Origin: Gnetum montanum
Lineage: Eukaryota > Streptophyta > Gnetopsida > Gnetales > Gnetaceae
Length of the DNA: 64,000 nucleotides
Assembly: GCA_015680685.1 (NCBI GenBank)
Contig: MNCI01005779.1
Coordinates: forward strand, 160,872-224,871
Direction: 5' to 3'
Shown: one piece after another, positions 1 to 10,984 of the stretch
How the letters are laid out: each line of letters opens with the position of its first letter
How positions within the stretch are numbered: position 1 is the stretch's first letter
The notes under the pieces: model-generated
The model's input: only the letters and a program-made list of their open reading frames with translations
Database searches by the model: none
What the model was told of the DNA's origin: nothing
Position numbers and translations under genes: made by a program

Positions 1-172
1 ACTTGCTTAACCATACACCGTGACACATACAAGCAAGCCTGGGAAGACAACAAACGATTAACCCCAAGTGTTTCTTGTGGCATTAAGGCATTTAGTTTGC
101 GGAGTTCGACCGGATCACGCGTACACGCTCGTATTCGTATGGTTGAGTGTAGGGGTACCTCACCACTCATCA
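1..172 (+). repeat. 3' end of a family T LTR, cut by the window edge
   Basis: The sequence matches the last part of the LTRs of elements A, B, E and H, including the closing block TACCTCACCACTCATCA, and it ends at the diagnostic CTCATCA terminus. It reads in the sense orientation, so the LTR body lies left of the window. No tRNA-Asp primer site follows (the next bases are ccaatttt), so it is a 3' LTR or a solo LTR and not a 5' LTR. It sits inside the copia relic that starts at 173. Confidence 0.85.
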
Positions 173-359
173 CCAATTTTAAGTCTCTTAACTCTTAAAA
201 CTCCATAATTGCAGTTTTCATAAGGATTCCATAAAATTAGACATCTTAGATATACTAGCTTCTTTACCATTATCTTGATTAAGGATCATAGTAGGTCATA
301 ATTCATTATCAACTTTGTTGGGAAGTACAATGGTATTTTTAGTAGCATTATCTTTGATG

Positions 360-790
360 ATGTTACTTAATTTCTCAAAGATGTTATCAAATAAAACATC
401 ATGTGACTTGTGACTTCAGAAACTTATGATCCTTTATGTCCCATACTTGTTAAGATTCATAGTCTAGTGAATAACTAAGTAGCAAATCCATCATGGGTTT
501 AGAATCTAAATTTCCATCGTGTTCTTGTTAAAAATGAACATAGCAAGTTTTTTTAAATGGATGAAGATGTGCTATTCACAATTTCCTATCATTGAACCAT
601 TATTTAATTGGAGGAATAGTTTTAGAAACTACAATTAAAATTTTATAAATAATATATATCATAATATGCAAATTCTATCCATATTGATTTTAGCACCTAA
701 GCATCATTCAGCATGCATCTAATTATCTCATTTATTTGTCTATTTTTCTTCTTTGCAACACTATTATGCTATAGTGTATATGATACCTTT
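360..790 (-). pseudogene. copia integrase fragment
   Basis: The minus strand reads a decayed GVAERKNRT-like segment (VLQRRKIDK, about 730-790), then an ornament of the C-terminal core (KLAMFIFNK, about 520-560) and SHKSHDVLFD near 380-410. The last matches the family pattern (I)ISRDVxFDE at the end of copia integrase. Many stops interrupt it. It continues the domain order of the same relic. Confidence 0.55.
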
Positions 791-1079
791 AACTCTTTTT
801 TAATTTCATGCTCACCAAAATACTATTTAAACTCATTATAAACATATTTCCTATCATTGTTGAATTGTAAAAAACTTATCTTAACATTCCTTTCAGTTTT
901 AGATCTCATTTTGATATGTTTAAAATTTTTCAAAACATTAACTTTAGGACCATTTTATAAAGCCATTTTATTTGACTAAAAACACTAACAAAAATAAAAA
1001 AATAGTTTTCAATTCTTATTCCTTACAATGAAAAGGACTCACAAACATGTGAATGTATTATCTTATGTAGTCTTGTAAT

Positions 1080-1600
1080 CTTAATTCCATAGTGTCTTAT
1101 AAATGGTAGATGGTACATTTTTCCAAACATACAAGAACCACAATCAAGTATTTCACTTTTATCAAAATTGGGAACCTTTGGATAAAACTGATACATCTTC
1201 TTTAAGCTTTTTATATTAACATTCCCATGCCTTAGATGTTATTTTCTTACTAAATCTTTATTTTTTATCATATACATTCTTTCAGCTTAATAATCCACAA
1301 ACTTATATAAACCATTACATCCCACACCATAGGCCACAATAACATTTTTGCAATGTATCATGCAATATGGCGTGTCATGTTTATTTTTCTTAAATTAACC
1401 CTTAAACCATCATTTCTTAATTGGAATACTGAAATTAAAGTCATGGAAAATTCTTGGTTATAACTAACATCTTTTAATTTTAATCCAAAAACTATCATAT
1501 ATCTAATTTTAATAATTTTAATTGACCAACCATTTCCAATTATTACATAGTGTGGATTAGGCATGTTTTTTACATTTTTCCATAATGATAAATTTCCCAT
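1080..1600 (-). pseudogene. copia protease end and Gag-pre-integrase fragment
   Basis: An 80-residue open frame (1358-1600) contains HYVIIGNG and then a LISVFQL core, as in the stretch between copia protease and integrase, where LISVSQL is typical. Further along the minus strand, with small shifts, comes NVNIKSLKKMYQFYPKVP and then a CGSCMFGKMYHLPF segment. This is the Gag-pre-integrase pattern, with the CxxCxxGKxxxxPF motif kept. The first zinc-binding half (LWHRRLGH in the family) is degraded. It is a pseudogene. Confidence 0.65.
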
Positions 1601-1929
1601 AAAACATCATGAGGCTCTAGAATTAATATAGATAAAATTATCCAAGGTTGAACCTCATCATTTATAACATTGGTAATTTTAGGCTTTATTTCATATTGTT
1701 TTGTAATATCCTTATTTAAGTTTTTCACTGATATTTTAACCAACTTATTAATCTATCTTTTTATCATGGTTCTAACTTTAGCATTATTATGATTATCATA
1801 CTAGTGATCTAGGTCATGACTATTTTTCTTTTCAGAAATTTGAAAATACCTTGACACTTTATATTCTTTCTAATCATTTTCCAAATTCATTATCATTACT
1901 TGAGAACTTGGTTTCACTATTAAGGTATA

Positions 1930-2085
1930 CACTTTCATCTCTACTTGTTCTTCAAGAATCTTTATGCAAAAATCCATTAGGGTGTAGGACTTCCTACCAT
2001 TCTTCATGGTTTTCTTAAAGACATCATACAATGGTGGGAGCATCCTAAGTAAATAGGAATTTATTATTTCATATGATACTCTTGC
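1930..2085 (-). pseudogene. copia Gag (UBN2-type) fragment
   Basis: The minus strand reads a peptide containing YLLRMLPPLYDVFKKTMKN followed by SYTLMDFCIKILEEQVEM. This matches the conserved part of plant copia Gag, where a LLxxLPPxYDxF motif is followed by a YTLxxLCxxLLxEE segment. The fragment is short and surrounded by stops. It is a non-functional remnant of the element spanning 173-2525. Confidence 0.6.
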
Positions 2086-2525
2086 ATCTTAAGCCTATAA
2101 ACTAGCCTACAATGTTGATACTTTCTAAGCAAGGCTAGCCATAAGTTCACCTTCTTTTAAAAAAAGTCAATTTGATTAGTTCTGAAAAGATATGAACTTT
2201 GATTCATTCTTGACTTTAAATATTTCCTTCAACTTTTTCAATATTTTATATGAAAAAGTTTATTTCTCTAACAATTACACTAATTCACTAGACACACTCA
2301 ACGTAATCAACATCTGCATCATCTTACTATCATTGTCCACTATGGTGATTTCTAAAAGGATTTCTTCCAAACCATTTTCTTGTAATAGAAATCTAATCTA
2401 AAGTTTTCATACCTGATAATTTTAGATTTTTAATAATTGATTCTCAAATAATGGGATATATGATTTTATTCTTATCATCGTTGTTTCTTAATTTTAAATA
2501 AATAGTTATTGACCTAATCCAATAT

Positions 2526-3324
2526 TGATGAGCCATGGTCAAAAGACCAACATAATCCTATCAATGTATACAAGTCAAAGCATTGTTTGCTACGTTGACA
2601 AGAATGCATCAACATAGTGTCTAGGCTTGCCTATAAATGTGTGCACACCAGCTACATTTATGGCATCTCATCATTAGTTTCTATCCAAACTCTTAGATTT
2701 TTTTCTTCCCATAGTTAGAATATGTTTAAGTGCAAATAGTAGATGTTGAGAAGTTTATGGATCTTTATTTGAGCATAGATATACCTGAGCACCTTGGTGT
2801 GAACAACAATAAAGATGAGCTTTCTCGATAAACCTTGTAGCACTTGGACTTAGCTTAATGTTTTCTTTATGCATTTATTATTCATGAAATATACTTTAAT
2901 ACTTTTAAGTAATTAATTCATACCATTAATTAATGCACATAAGTGTGACCACTTTGAGCATACATTAATGCTTGGTAATTCCAGTAGTGCCTAATGCTAG
3001 GTAACCCAGTAGCATTGCAATGTGTTCAAGATGTGTACAGAAAGTGGGAATGGATGCTTATGTTAGGATGAGATTGTTATTAGATTAGTTAAACATTTAA
3101 TTACTTTATCTTAAACACTTAAGTGAATTAAATAAAAAATTAAAAATAATAAAAATAATATGCCTGCAATTCACAAGTGAGACTAAGAAGTTAATGATCA
3201 TGTCCATTAGATTCACTACCTACACCAAGTGCACTTAGAGAGCTAAGGTCTATGGAATTCAATCAGGTCGCTTAGTGAACATTAGTGATTCATATGGTTT
3301 GGCATAGGAACTCCTAACTAATCA
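2526..3324 (+). repeat. 5' LTR of element C, diverged
   Basis: It starts with TGATGAG like other family T LTRs. It keeps recognisable blocks: CAATAAAGATGAGCTT with the AATAAA polyadenylation signal (about 2809), AAACCTTGTAGCAC, and AAGTGGGAATGGATGCT (about 3040). The 3' end aligns as ACTAATCA at 3324 (CTCATCA in the others). The GCGATATCGC array seen in younger copies is not recognisable. The start is less sure than the end. Confidence 0.65.
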
Positions 3325-3345
3325 TTAGCATCATTGCTAGGGATG
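3325..3345 (+). other. Decayed tRNA-Asp primer binding site of element C
   Basis: Immediately after the LTR end, TTAGCATCATTGCTAGGGAT aligns to the primer site TTGGCGCTGTTGCCGGGGAC found in A. Several changes are of the CG to CA/TG type. It supports 3324 as the LTR boundary. Confidence 0.55.
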
Positions 3346-3559
3346 TTAGTTAGCTACGTGTGCCATCTAAGAAGTTAGTGAAATTACATAATGACTTTGT
3401 AATAAACCCACAAGAAAAATCATCAGAATAACTAAGGATATAATAAGCACACTAATTTTCAAGATTTAATATGGCTTTTTCTAATAGGGAAAATTCACCC
3501 TTGCCATTCAAGCACATGTCTTATCAGAGGCAAGAATGTCAAAAAGATCCTATGCCACA

Positions 3560-4555
3560 ATAATGTAGAGTTATCTTCACACATCCAAATCCTTATACTC
3601 TAGATTTTACCTTCATCATGCACCAAGATGAGTAGATGTAATGGAGGGACATGAAGCATAACATCATGTTTCTATCCAATCACTCGGTTCCGGTGATGTT
3701 GGTCCACAATCTCTCAAGATTAGGCATCATCATACTTAATGGTGAATATGTTGTGTAGGAACATGACTATAGGTATTATCATCCCACTATACCACAATGT
3801 AAATGAGATTAAGAATAGGTTCCATGACCAAGGGAACTCCAAAGAAGGGAGTCAAGGTAAGAAAAACAATAGACACCATGACCATGATAAACATGGTAAA
3901 TGTAATTATGATCAATAGAGGGGAGGTAGTAGACACCACTCTAGTGATGTCTTTCTTCCTTTTCACCCTCATCATCATCATCCTCTTCCACCTTAAACTC
4001 TAACTAAAGTCATAAATGCAATAGAGATCATGATGGAAGTAACTAGTGGGATAGGGATGATTGTAGGTCCTACTAAAATAGCATAGACATAGGGTTTGGG
4101 TAATTAAGAAAGGTCCACCATCATGAACAAAGTGATAGTAGAGGGCATTATAGCCATCATGGCCATAGAGAATGCCATGACTATGATGAGCCTTTGCTTG
4201 CAACACAAAATATGGTGAACATTACAAAGTTAGTGAGGATTTCAACAAGGCATTTTAAAGATAGTTACATTAAACTATTGGATATGAACAATATTCCTAA
4301 GTTTGAAGAGGGATATAATTTAGATCCACAGAACCACATTCAAGCCTTTTGCAATGCCTATGCCTTACAAAACATGGAAAACAAATGACAAAAGTTAAAG
4401 TTATTTCCTAGGACAGTCATTAAAGAAGCTAAAAGTTTGTACTAATTTTTGAAGCTGAAATTAATCCATCAATGGAGTATGATTCTTGAACTCTTTAATG
4501 AAAAGTATCAAATGTACTCTAGAGTGTCCAACCTAAGAAAGAAAACCTTGGTTGG
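3560..4555 (+). pseudogene. Element C gag, first part
   Basis: The plus strand reads a decayed version of the Gag found in A, B and E. It has an N-terminal part around 3580-3800, a histidine- and serine-rich linker around 3850-4000, and a well-preserved core (4194-4450). The core contains ISTRHFKDSYIKLLDMNNIP and PQNHIQAFCNAYALQNMENK; the E version reads PTRHQKNSWIKRLDMNNIP. This is a Retrotrans_gag-type capsid region. It stops at 4555, where element A is inserted, and continues at 11943. Several stops and shifts show it is not functional. Confidence 0.7.
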
Positions 4556-5482
4556 TGATGAGTGGCGAGGTACCCCTACATTCAACCATACGAAACAAGT
4601 GTAGCACGCGCGATCCGGTCGAACTCCACAAACTAAATGCCTAAACGCCGCAAGGAACACTTGGGGTTAATTAATCGTTATCTTCCTAGACTTACTTCTT
4701 GTTGTAATGGTGTATGGTTAAGTAAGTCTGAGGTATATGATTTTTTTCATCTTTTCTGGTTTATCTCCTATGCTAAACGGTGAATGGTTGAGAGACTAAA
4801 ACTAACTCTAACTACAGTGCTAAGTCCTAGCGTCAGCATCCATTCCCACTTGTCGTACACACCCTGAACTATGCAACTATGGCTACCAAACGTTAATCTT
4901 TACTGGGATTACCACACGTAAGGCATGTGCTCGAAGCGGTCGTACTGAGGCACCTAACTAGCCTAAGTGTGACAAGCAGCCGATTCCTTGACTAGCCGTA
5001 CACATCCTTAGAAGCTCATAATCAAGTTGTACTTGTCCCATGTTTTAGGAGGTAAGGGTGAGAGAATCTAATCACGATGAGTAGTCGATTCCTTGGCTAG
5101 CCGTACACATTTTTCAATGCTCGTAACCAAGTCGTACTCATGCCACGTTACTAGGAAAGTAATAAATAACATTAATTAAACCTATCCATGCACTAAAACG
5201 TTTATCCACAAAGTTTGTATTTATTGCCATATACAACTTGCGTTTAGGTACAAAGCTGCTCGAATAAAGAACCATTTACTTAGGGGACTCCTACTACGGG
5301 CACATGGAAAATATTCTATCTTTGGGGTGAACAATCTGCCATAGCTTCACTACTTTACGCCTAGGATTAGAAATAAGGGGAGTGCTGCCCCTTATTTATA
5401 GATTTGGTGGTGGACCGCGATATCGTGGTGGAGGTGATATCATGTATGCGATATCACGGCCTATGCAAATCGCATCTCATCA
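4556..5482 (-). repeat. 3' LTR of element A
   Basis: 927 bp, bounded by TGATGAG and CTCATCA on the plus strand. It pairs with 10985-11942. It contains three GATATC-centred palindromes near 5418-5458, against five in the partner LTR. On the minus strand a TATA-like TATAAATA lies near 5393-5400, just downstream of the palindromes, as in the other LTRs. Confidence 0.92.
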
Positions 5483-5497
5483 TACCCCCATGACTGA
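5483..5497 (-). other. Polypurine tract of element A
   Basis: The minus strand reads CAGTCATGGGGGTA directly before the 3' LTR. The same tract abuts the 3' LTR in B, E and H, which supports its role as plus-strand primer and fixes the orientation of the element. Confidence 0.75.
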
Positions 5498-7440
5498 ATG
5501 AAAACTCATCCTCGAGTTCCTTACAATAATATTAGGTAGGTATGGGAATATTGAGGGGCATGGAACTAATGGAATGACATGTGACCGGATCATTATTACA
5601 AGACTTGACAAAACTGGTATTCATGACAACAAGGGTGAACACCTTATTACAATGACATCAAGCCACATTTGGTAGTTGAGAGAAAAGAGGAGAGAGAAGA
5701 GAAGATAAGAAGAGAAAAGAGTCTTTCTGCTGCCAATGCCTAGATTACGCCTCCCATTATCCATCCATAAGCGCATAATCAATCTTGCTCCTTGCATAGC
5801 TGCTTCAGCGCTGCTCCATTCCAAGTGTTTGCTCCAGATCCATTCTATTGTTATATGATTGCCATGTACACACACAACACAATCATATATTAGCAAGGGT
5901 AATTGAATCATCATGTAATTGATACCTTGCTTCGGTGTAAACTCATTGGCTAGGTTGTGGTATGGCTGATATGGGTCTAGGAAGATGTAGATGATGACTA
6001 TCTAAGGTGTAGGGTCATGGAGAGAAACAAAAAAATTCGGGGCTAGGAGAAAATCGAAAAAAGTGGGCCCCATACCCCCATGACTAATTGCAAACCTCTG
6101 GTAGCATTAGAATGGAGAAAGAAAAAAAGTAAGAAAGATAGGTAAAAAGGGACAACTATGGCATCAATGAAGTGGATGTCAAGATGGAAATGAACAAAAA
6201 TAAAATTAATTGCAAAATGTTAAGGAAAAGAAGTTAATGAATGTTCCAAATAGGAATGTTAGTGGGTCCTCCCCAAAGTAGGCTCATGCCCTTAATGCCC
6301 TGACAGACCCACATTCAAAGAGTCCATAGGCTTTGGGAATGTCTTTTGGAACAAGAGTTAAAGTCTTAACCGCAAGAATTTACCAAAAAGAAAACAATGC
6401 ATCAACCAAAATATATACACTAATGATACAACTAGCAATGAGGTGAACAATGGAGAGAAGGATGGAGAGAAGGGAAATGGAATGGAATCCCAAGAACAAG
6501 ATGGTGTACAGCCCCTTGTGTGTTTTATGGTTAATGTGACTTGACAAGTCTCATTCCAACTCTGGCCTCAAACCAACCACTTCCAGTGACTTCGCATCAA
6601 TGCATTTGGTTAAACCATCCACTTGGATAACAAGGATGCATCTTCGAAGAGCGACCACCATTCCGATGAAACAAAGGAGAGAATGGGAAGCGAGAAGAGC
6701 CTTAGGTAGAGGGAACACTTTGGTTCCATAACCAGTGCTTGCAGCCCAAAGTTATTTTGTCTAAGGGGTGTGCTTTGAATACTCACTTTCTTCTCTTTTT
6801 TTTTTTTTTTGTGTCTTGTGTTTTTATGCATGGGGACCACACCATGCAAATACTTCTTATTTTTATTGTCTCAGATTCTGATTATTGGGTCACATCAGAA
6901 CGGTAAGAAAACTCAAGAAGGAAACATCCAAACACCCAAGTGAATGGCCAACACAAATGCATCAAGTTCCCTTGAAGTCACACCCTTTGCAATCCTTGAG
7001 TCCTTCCTTAATTTGAGAAATACCCAGCCACCAATTCGTTAGAGTTCTTATTAGAAGGGGACTGTACATTTCCAAGCCAAGAGAAACCATAGAAATTGGT
7101 GGATGGATGGATAAAGTGATCTCATTGCCTGCCATATCAAAAGAAACATACCTTAGTATCAACATTGTGACTTAAAGGTAAAAACCAAACATTAGCAATC
7201 AATATGAAAATAGTTCATACCATCAGTCTGAACACTTATTGGGTGACGAACTTACATGGTGGATGACACACACACACACACACACACAAAAATAGAAAAG
7301 TACAGCGATATTGTAAAACAAAAACAAGAAAAGTTAAAGAAAGTGTAAAACAAAAATAGAAAAAGTTAAAGAAATTTGTAACATAAAAACGTGTAAAATA
7401 AAAATTGAAAAAGAATTGAGGGCCCCATATGATTAGCATA
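5498..7440 (-). other. Conserved non-pol tail of element A
   Basis: This 1.9-kb stretch takes the place where RT, RNase H and integrase would lie. It is clearly homologous to B 18540-20402 and E 32893-34745 but matches no retroelement enzyme. Two segments keep open minus-strand reading: 6962-7165 (with LSIHPPISMVSLGLEMYSP) and 5621-5914 (with HLEWSSAEAAMQGARLIM). The second begins next to a possible small intron, whose acceptor AG is AC in this copy. It may be packaging or regulatory RNA, a lost extra gene, or a host fragment. No function is assigned. Confidence 0.6.
7265..7289 (-). repeat. (CA)n microsatellite in the tail
   Basis: About twelve CA units (GT on the element's sense strand). 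The same position carries a GT run in B (18658-18674) and an interrupted CA run in E (about 34612-34633), so it was present in the family before these insertions. Confidence 0.9.
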
Positions 7441-7759
7441 GGTGGCCATCTCCCCCATGACTAAGTTGTAAGGGAGAGATCCGAAATAGTGAGCTCCTAT
7501 TTGAGTTTCTAAGAAGTGCCCAACTTCTCCCAATTGATGATCTTAAGTTGAGGGGTGGACGTTGGCAATGCTCATGTTCCAATGTGTCTATGCCACAGTT
7601 GTTAGCATGAGTTGTCTCAGTTCATTTCATGCATATTTTTCTGCTCCTATGAGTAGCTGTCAACCACGGTGTGTCTACTACTTCTTGTGTGGTTGCTACA
7701 TACAGGCATCTTTGTTGCAGAGTTTCTTAGGCACACCTGTTACATGGAAACACATCCTC

Positions 7760-10700
7760 CATGTCATCACCCAATGAATCACTGTATGTGATGCATGGAA
7801 CTATCTTCTTCTTGATCTTTCCACATATGTTTATCTTAGAGATTTCCAAGGAAAGATCGTGGATCCTAAGGCATGCATCTACTGTACTTAGCCATGCCCT
7901 TCCCATTATAATTGGGAAGCCCCTTCATTGTTGTTTACTTCGATCACCAGAAAGTCATCTGGGTAGGGCCAACCACACATAGTGGTAATAACATCCTCCA
8001 CCAATCCTAAGGGAATGGTGATGGATTGGTCTACCAGCTCTAGTTGGATGTTGCTCTTCTTAAGTTGTGGCAGGTTCCAGGTGTGATACATCTCTTGTGA
8101 AATTAAGTTGACTTCGGAACCTAAGTCAAGAAGACCTCGATGTGGTGCATTTCTAGCAATCTACAAATAAATAAAGGGACTCCCAGGGTCAGTTAGTTTC
8201 CTGGGAAGGTGGCCTACCTTGATCCAGTCAGTTACGGTATGTGTTAACATAACCATATGTGTGATGCTCAGTTGGACTAAAGGGTTCTCTGAAGCGTTAG
8301 TGGTTAGAGGCCTATACATGTACCCATCCGCTTGTTGTTGTAAGATTTTGTCTAGGCTCCTAGTTCTAAAGAAGGGTCTCTTCTTTATACAGTTGTCAGA
8401 ACTAGCACCTGGTTGGATATTTACATGCTGAATATTTACAGCTCTCACGGTGTTACGTTGCTGTGCTTGGGTAGGTAATTCCCATTGCATTGTTGGAACA
8501 GGTTGTATGGGAACTATAGGTGGAAGAGGTGCGGGTGGAGTTAGAGGGTGGACTAAATGTGAGATATCTTCTGGAGGAGAAGGAGTCCTCCTGAAGTACT
8601 CCCGAACTTGGTAGTAACAGTGAGGAGTAGTGTGACCCATAGAGTCACCTAGAGAAACTAGCTACTGCACATAATAACCGTAAGGATCAGGCTGTTGGTA
8701 AGGGTATTGATGTGTTGGTGGTGGCATCCCCCATGACTGTGGGTATTTTCACTACTGGTGTTGTCCAATAGGTTGTGGAGGTGTTCCACTTTGGTAATAT
8801 GTCAAGGGTTGGTGGAACTGCCTGGGGTNATTGTCCAATAGGTTGTGGAGGTGTTCCACTTTGGTAATATGTCAAGGGTTGGTGGAACTGCCTGGGGTTA
8901 CCTTGTGGATAAGGTAACCTTCGAGGTGTTTTCCATTGATTAAGTCTTCGATTTAATGCATACACCCTAGACTCCTACAGATGTGAGATAATTTGGCAAC
9001 ATCCCTTAGGATGGTCATAATAGCAGACCTCACATCCATTGTCATCATCTGAATCAAAATTCACAGCCTCATTGGAGATAGGAATTTTCCCCTTACCCTT
9101 GTTATGTGTAGGGCTTAAGTTTCTCTGCTTCGTTTTGCCTTTGTTACTACCTTGTTCTACCTTAGACTCCTCTATGATTTTTAAGATTGTTTCTATTCTT
9201 GAGTCTAAGAAATCCCACATTTGGTCTACCTTAGCCGATACCTCGGTTGTTAACTTTTGGATCGGTAAGGTTTTTCGATTCACCAACTCTTCGAGTGGTG
9301 ACTCATCCTCCTCATCACAGAATTTCACTCCCTTCTTACGAAGGGAGGGATTGTGGTTGTATTCTTCTACACTTTCCCTCTTATGTAGCTCACCCTCTTC
9401 TTGTGCTACTTGTTCCAACAAACTTTCAACTTCATGGGCTCTTAGTTGGGGAAGTCTCCCTTGGGCGTAAGTCCCAAGAGTTCTTCTCGTTTCATTCCTT
9501 AGCCCATCCACGATGTGGTGAAGTTGATCTCGCTTAGCGTACCCATGGCCCGGGCAATGATGTAGTAGTGTATAGTAATGGGCCATGGCAGCATCCAAGG
9601 GTTCATAAGCACCTTGTTTCTAGCCTTGGATCTACTTACGCAAGTTGGACACTCTAGAGTATGTCTGATATTTGTTGTTGAACAGTTCAAGGATCGTACT
9701 CCACCTCCTGATGGTTTCTAGTTCTAAGGACCGGTACCAACTCTCTACTTCTTTAGTGAGTGTCCTTGGGAACAACTTAAGCTTCTGCCACTCATTATCT
9801 ATATTTTGCAAGGCACAGGCATCATGGAATGCCTATAAATGATGTTGACGATCAGCGTTGTATCCCCCTTCAAAACGTGGGATATTATTTATGTCCAAAT
9901 GCTTGATCCTGCTATCTTTTAGATGCCTTGTGGGTATCCTAAATGCTTTTGTGATATCGAGCATGCTTTGGGTTGCGAGTAAGGGTTCATCATGATCATC
10001 CCTTTCATGACGTCTGTGATGTCTTTGTGGTGGTTCCCTACTCTCCCTACGTCCTTGCCCTTGTCCTAACTCCTCTCGACCTTTCTATCGAGGTCTTTCA
10101 TCTTCCTTAAGTTTACCCTCTCCGTTGTGCTCATGATGGTTGCGCCCATAAGTGGAAGGAGAGTGTGAATGGTGAGATGTAGGAGAAGAGGAAGGGGATC
10201 CATCACCATGGCGATGTTTCTTACCTTCTCTTCGGCTGCTTCGGCCCCAATCGTTGTAACGATCTAAGTGTCTGTCCTTAGTGTGAGTGGTTGTTCCTGC
10301 TATGAACAGTTGGTGTTCATGGGGATCAGAGCCCATAGCATGTATAGTTGATAGAAGACCCTAATGCCTAACCTCTTCACCATTGTGAGGAGGAGGAACA
10401 TCATTTTCTAAGAAACCTATTGTGAGGGGTTCCTCGTCTCCTATTTCACTAAGGACATGGGGGACCTTGCCCTTCAACAATGAGTGTTGGCTCTCCTGCC
10501 TTTCGTCCTGAATACATTGGGCATCTGTGGGATGATAATCCCTTTCATGATATCTTCTAGCAACATATTCGGCGAATAAGTAATGCATGCCAATCTGTGC
10601 CAAGGCACGGAAAAGCATGTTTAGAAAAAATCGATCTGGTGGTAAAACTATATTACCAAATAGATCTCTCCAGCACAACTTTTCATCTTGATGAAAGGTA

Positions 10701-10843
10701 AAAGTGTAATCAGGAATATACTCATCGGGATGAGTATAAGTTATTGTATACTGTTTAGGACCTGGCTGGTCTAGGTTATGTGTATGATGTTAACTGTCTT
10801 CCGTTTTATCCTTAGGTGAGTTAACCTTATGAGAAGAAGCCAT
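7760..10843 (-). pseudogene. gag-pro: Element A gag-protease, broken
   Basis: One minus-strand frame runs from the ATG at 10843 (MASSHKVNSPK). Parts in order: a Gag N-terminus with a DEYIPDYTFTFHQDE segment, an Arg/His/Ser-rich linker (about 10100-10330), the capsid core (about 9650-9960) with PTRHLKDSRIKHLDINNIP, a GHGYAKRDQLHHIVDGLR segment (9500-9590), a knuckle-like CEVCYYDHPKGCC (about 9010-9045), and retropepsin (about 7900-8170). The catalytic triplet is DLG instead of DSG. In-frame stops include ones at the sites IQG*KQG and SHL*ES, shared with B. A one-base deletion near 7920 shifts the frame at the protease end, and the duplication at 8761-8900 also shifts it. The frame otherwise continues from Gag into protease, so Gag and protease were one polypeptide. 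Confidence 0.85.
8761..8900. repeat. 70-bp exact tandem duplication around an N
   Basis: 8761-8830 and 8831-8900 are identical apart from an N at 8829 where the second copy has T. The unit lies inside gag. B and C carry a single copy at the homologous place. Removing 70 bp puts the Gag frame upstream and the protease frame downstream in phase, so this is probably an assembly or gap-filling artefact and not a biological duplication. Confidence 0.85.
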
Positions 10844-10965
10844 TTTAATGGTATGCTATTCACCATTATATATGTTCTTATTTAACTAATTAACCCAAAG
10901 GTTCATTAAGGCTCACAATGATGTGAAAGATTTCCTAATGTTCTAATTGGTGTACAAACACTTAG

Positions 10966-10984
10966 TCCCCGGCAACAGCGCCAA
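10966..10984 (-). other. tRNA-Asp primer binding site of element A
   Basis: The plus strand here reads TCCCCGGCAACAGCGCCA, which equals the 3' end of plant tRNA-Asp (as I know it) except for one G to A change. It sits one base from the LTR boundary at 10985. This places the 5' LTR at 10985-11942 and the sense strand on minus. Confidence 0.85.

Larger units (their letters stand above)
173..2525 (-). mobile_element. Decayed Ty1/copia retrotransposon, internal part
   Basis: Read on the minus strand this stretch gives, in copia order, a Gag segment (about 1930-2085), the end of protease and the Gag-pre-integrase domain (about 1080-1600), and integrase (about 360-790). All frames are broken by stops and shifts, and no LTR of this element is visible. 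The relic is cut at 173 by the T-family LTR and at 2526 by element C, so it is among the oldest layers of the window. RT and RNase H are not seen. The class call is firm from domain order; the lineage is not determined. Confidence 0.7.

Noticed and set aside
3787-4206. Short overlapping open frames rich in Met, Ile or His
   Set aside because: They fall in the decayed His/Ser-rich linker of C gag and do not match the frame of that gene.
9039-9537. Plus-strand open frames of 143 and 96 residues within element A
   Set aside because: They are antisense shadows of the well-supported minus-strand gag.
10966-10984. tRNA-Asp-like sequence as a possible tRNA gene
   Set aside because: Only the last 18 bases of a tRNA are present, directly next to an LTR: it is a primer binding site.
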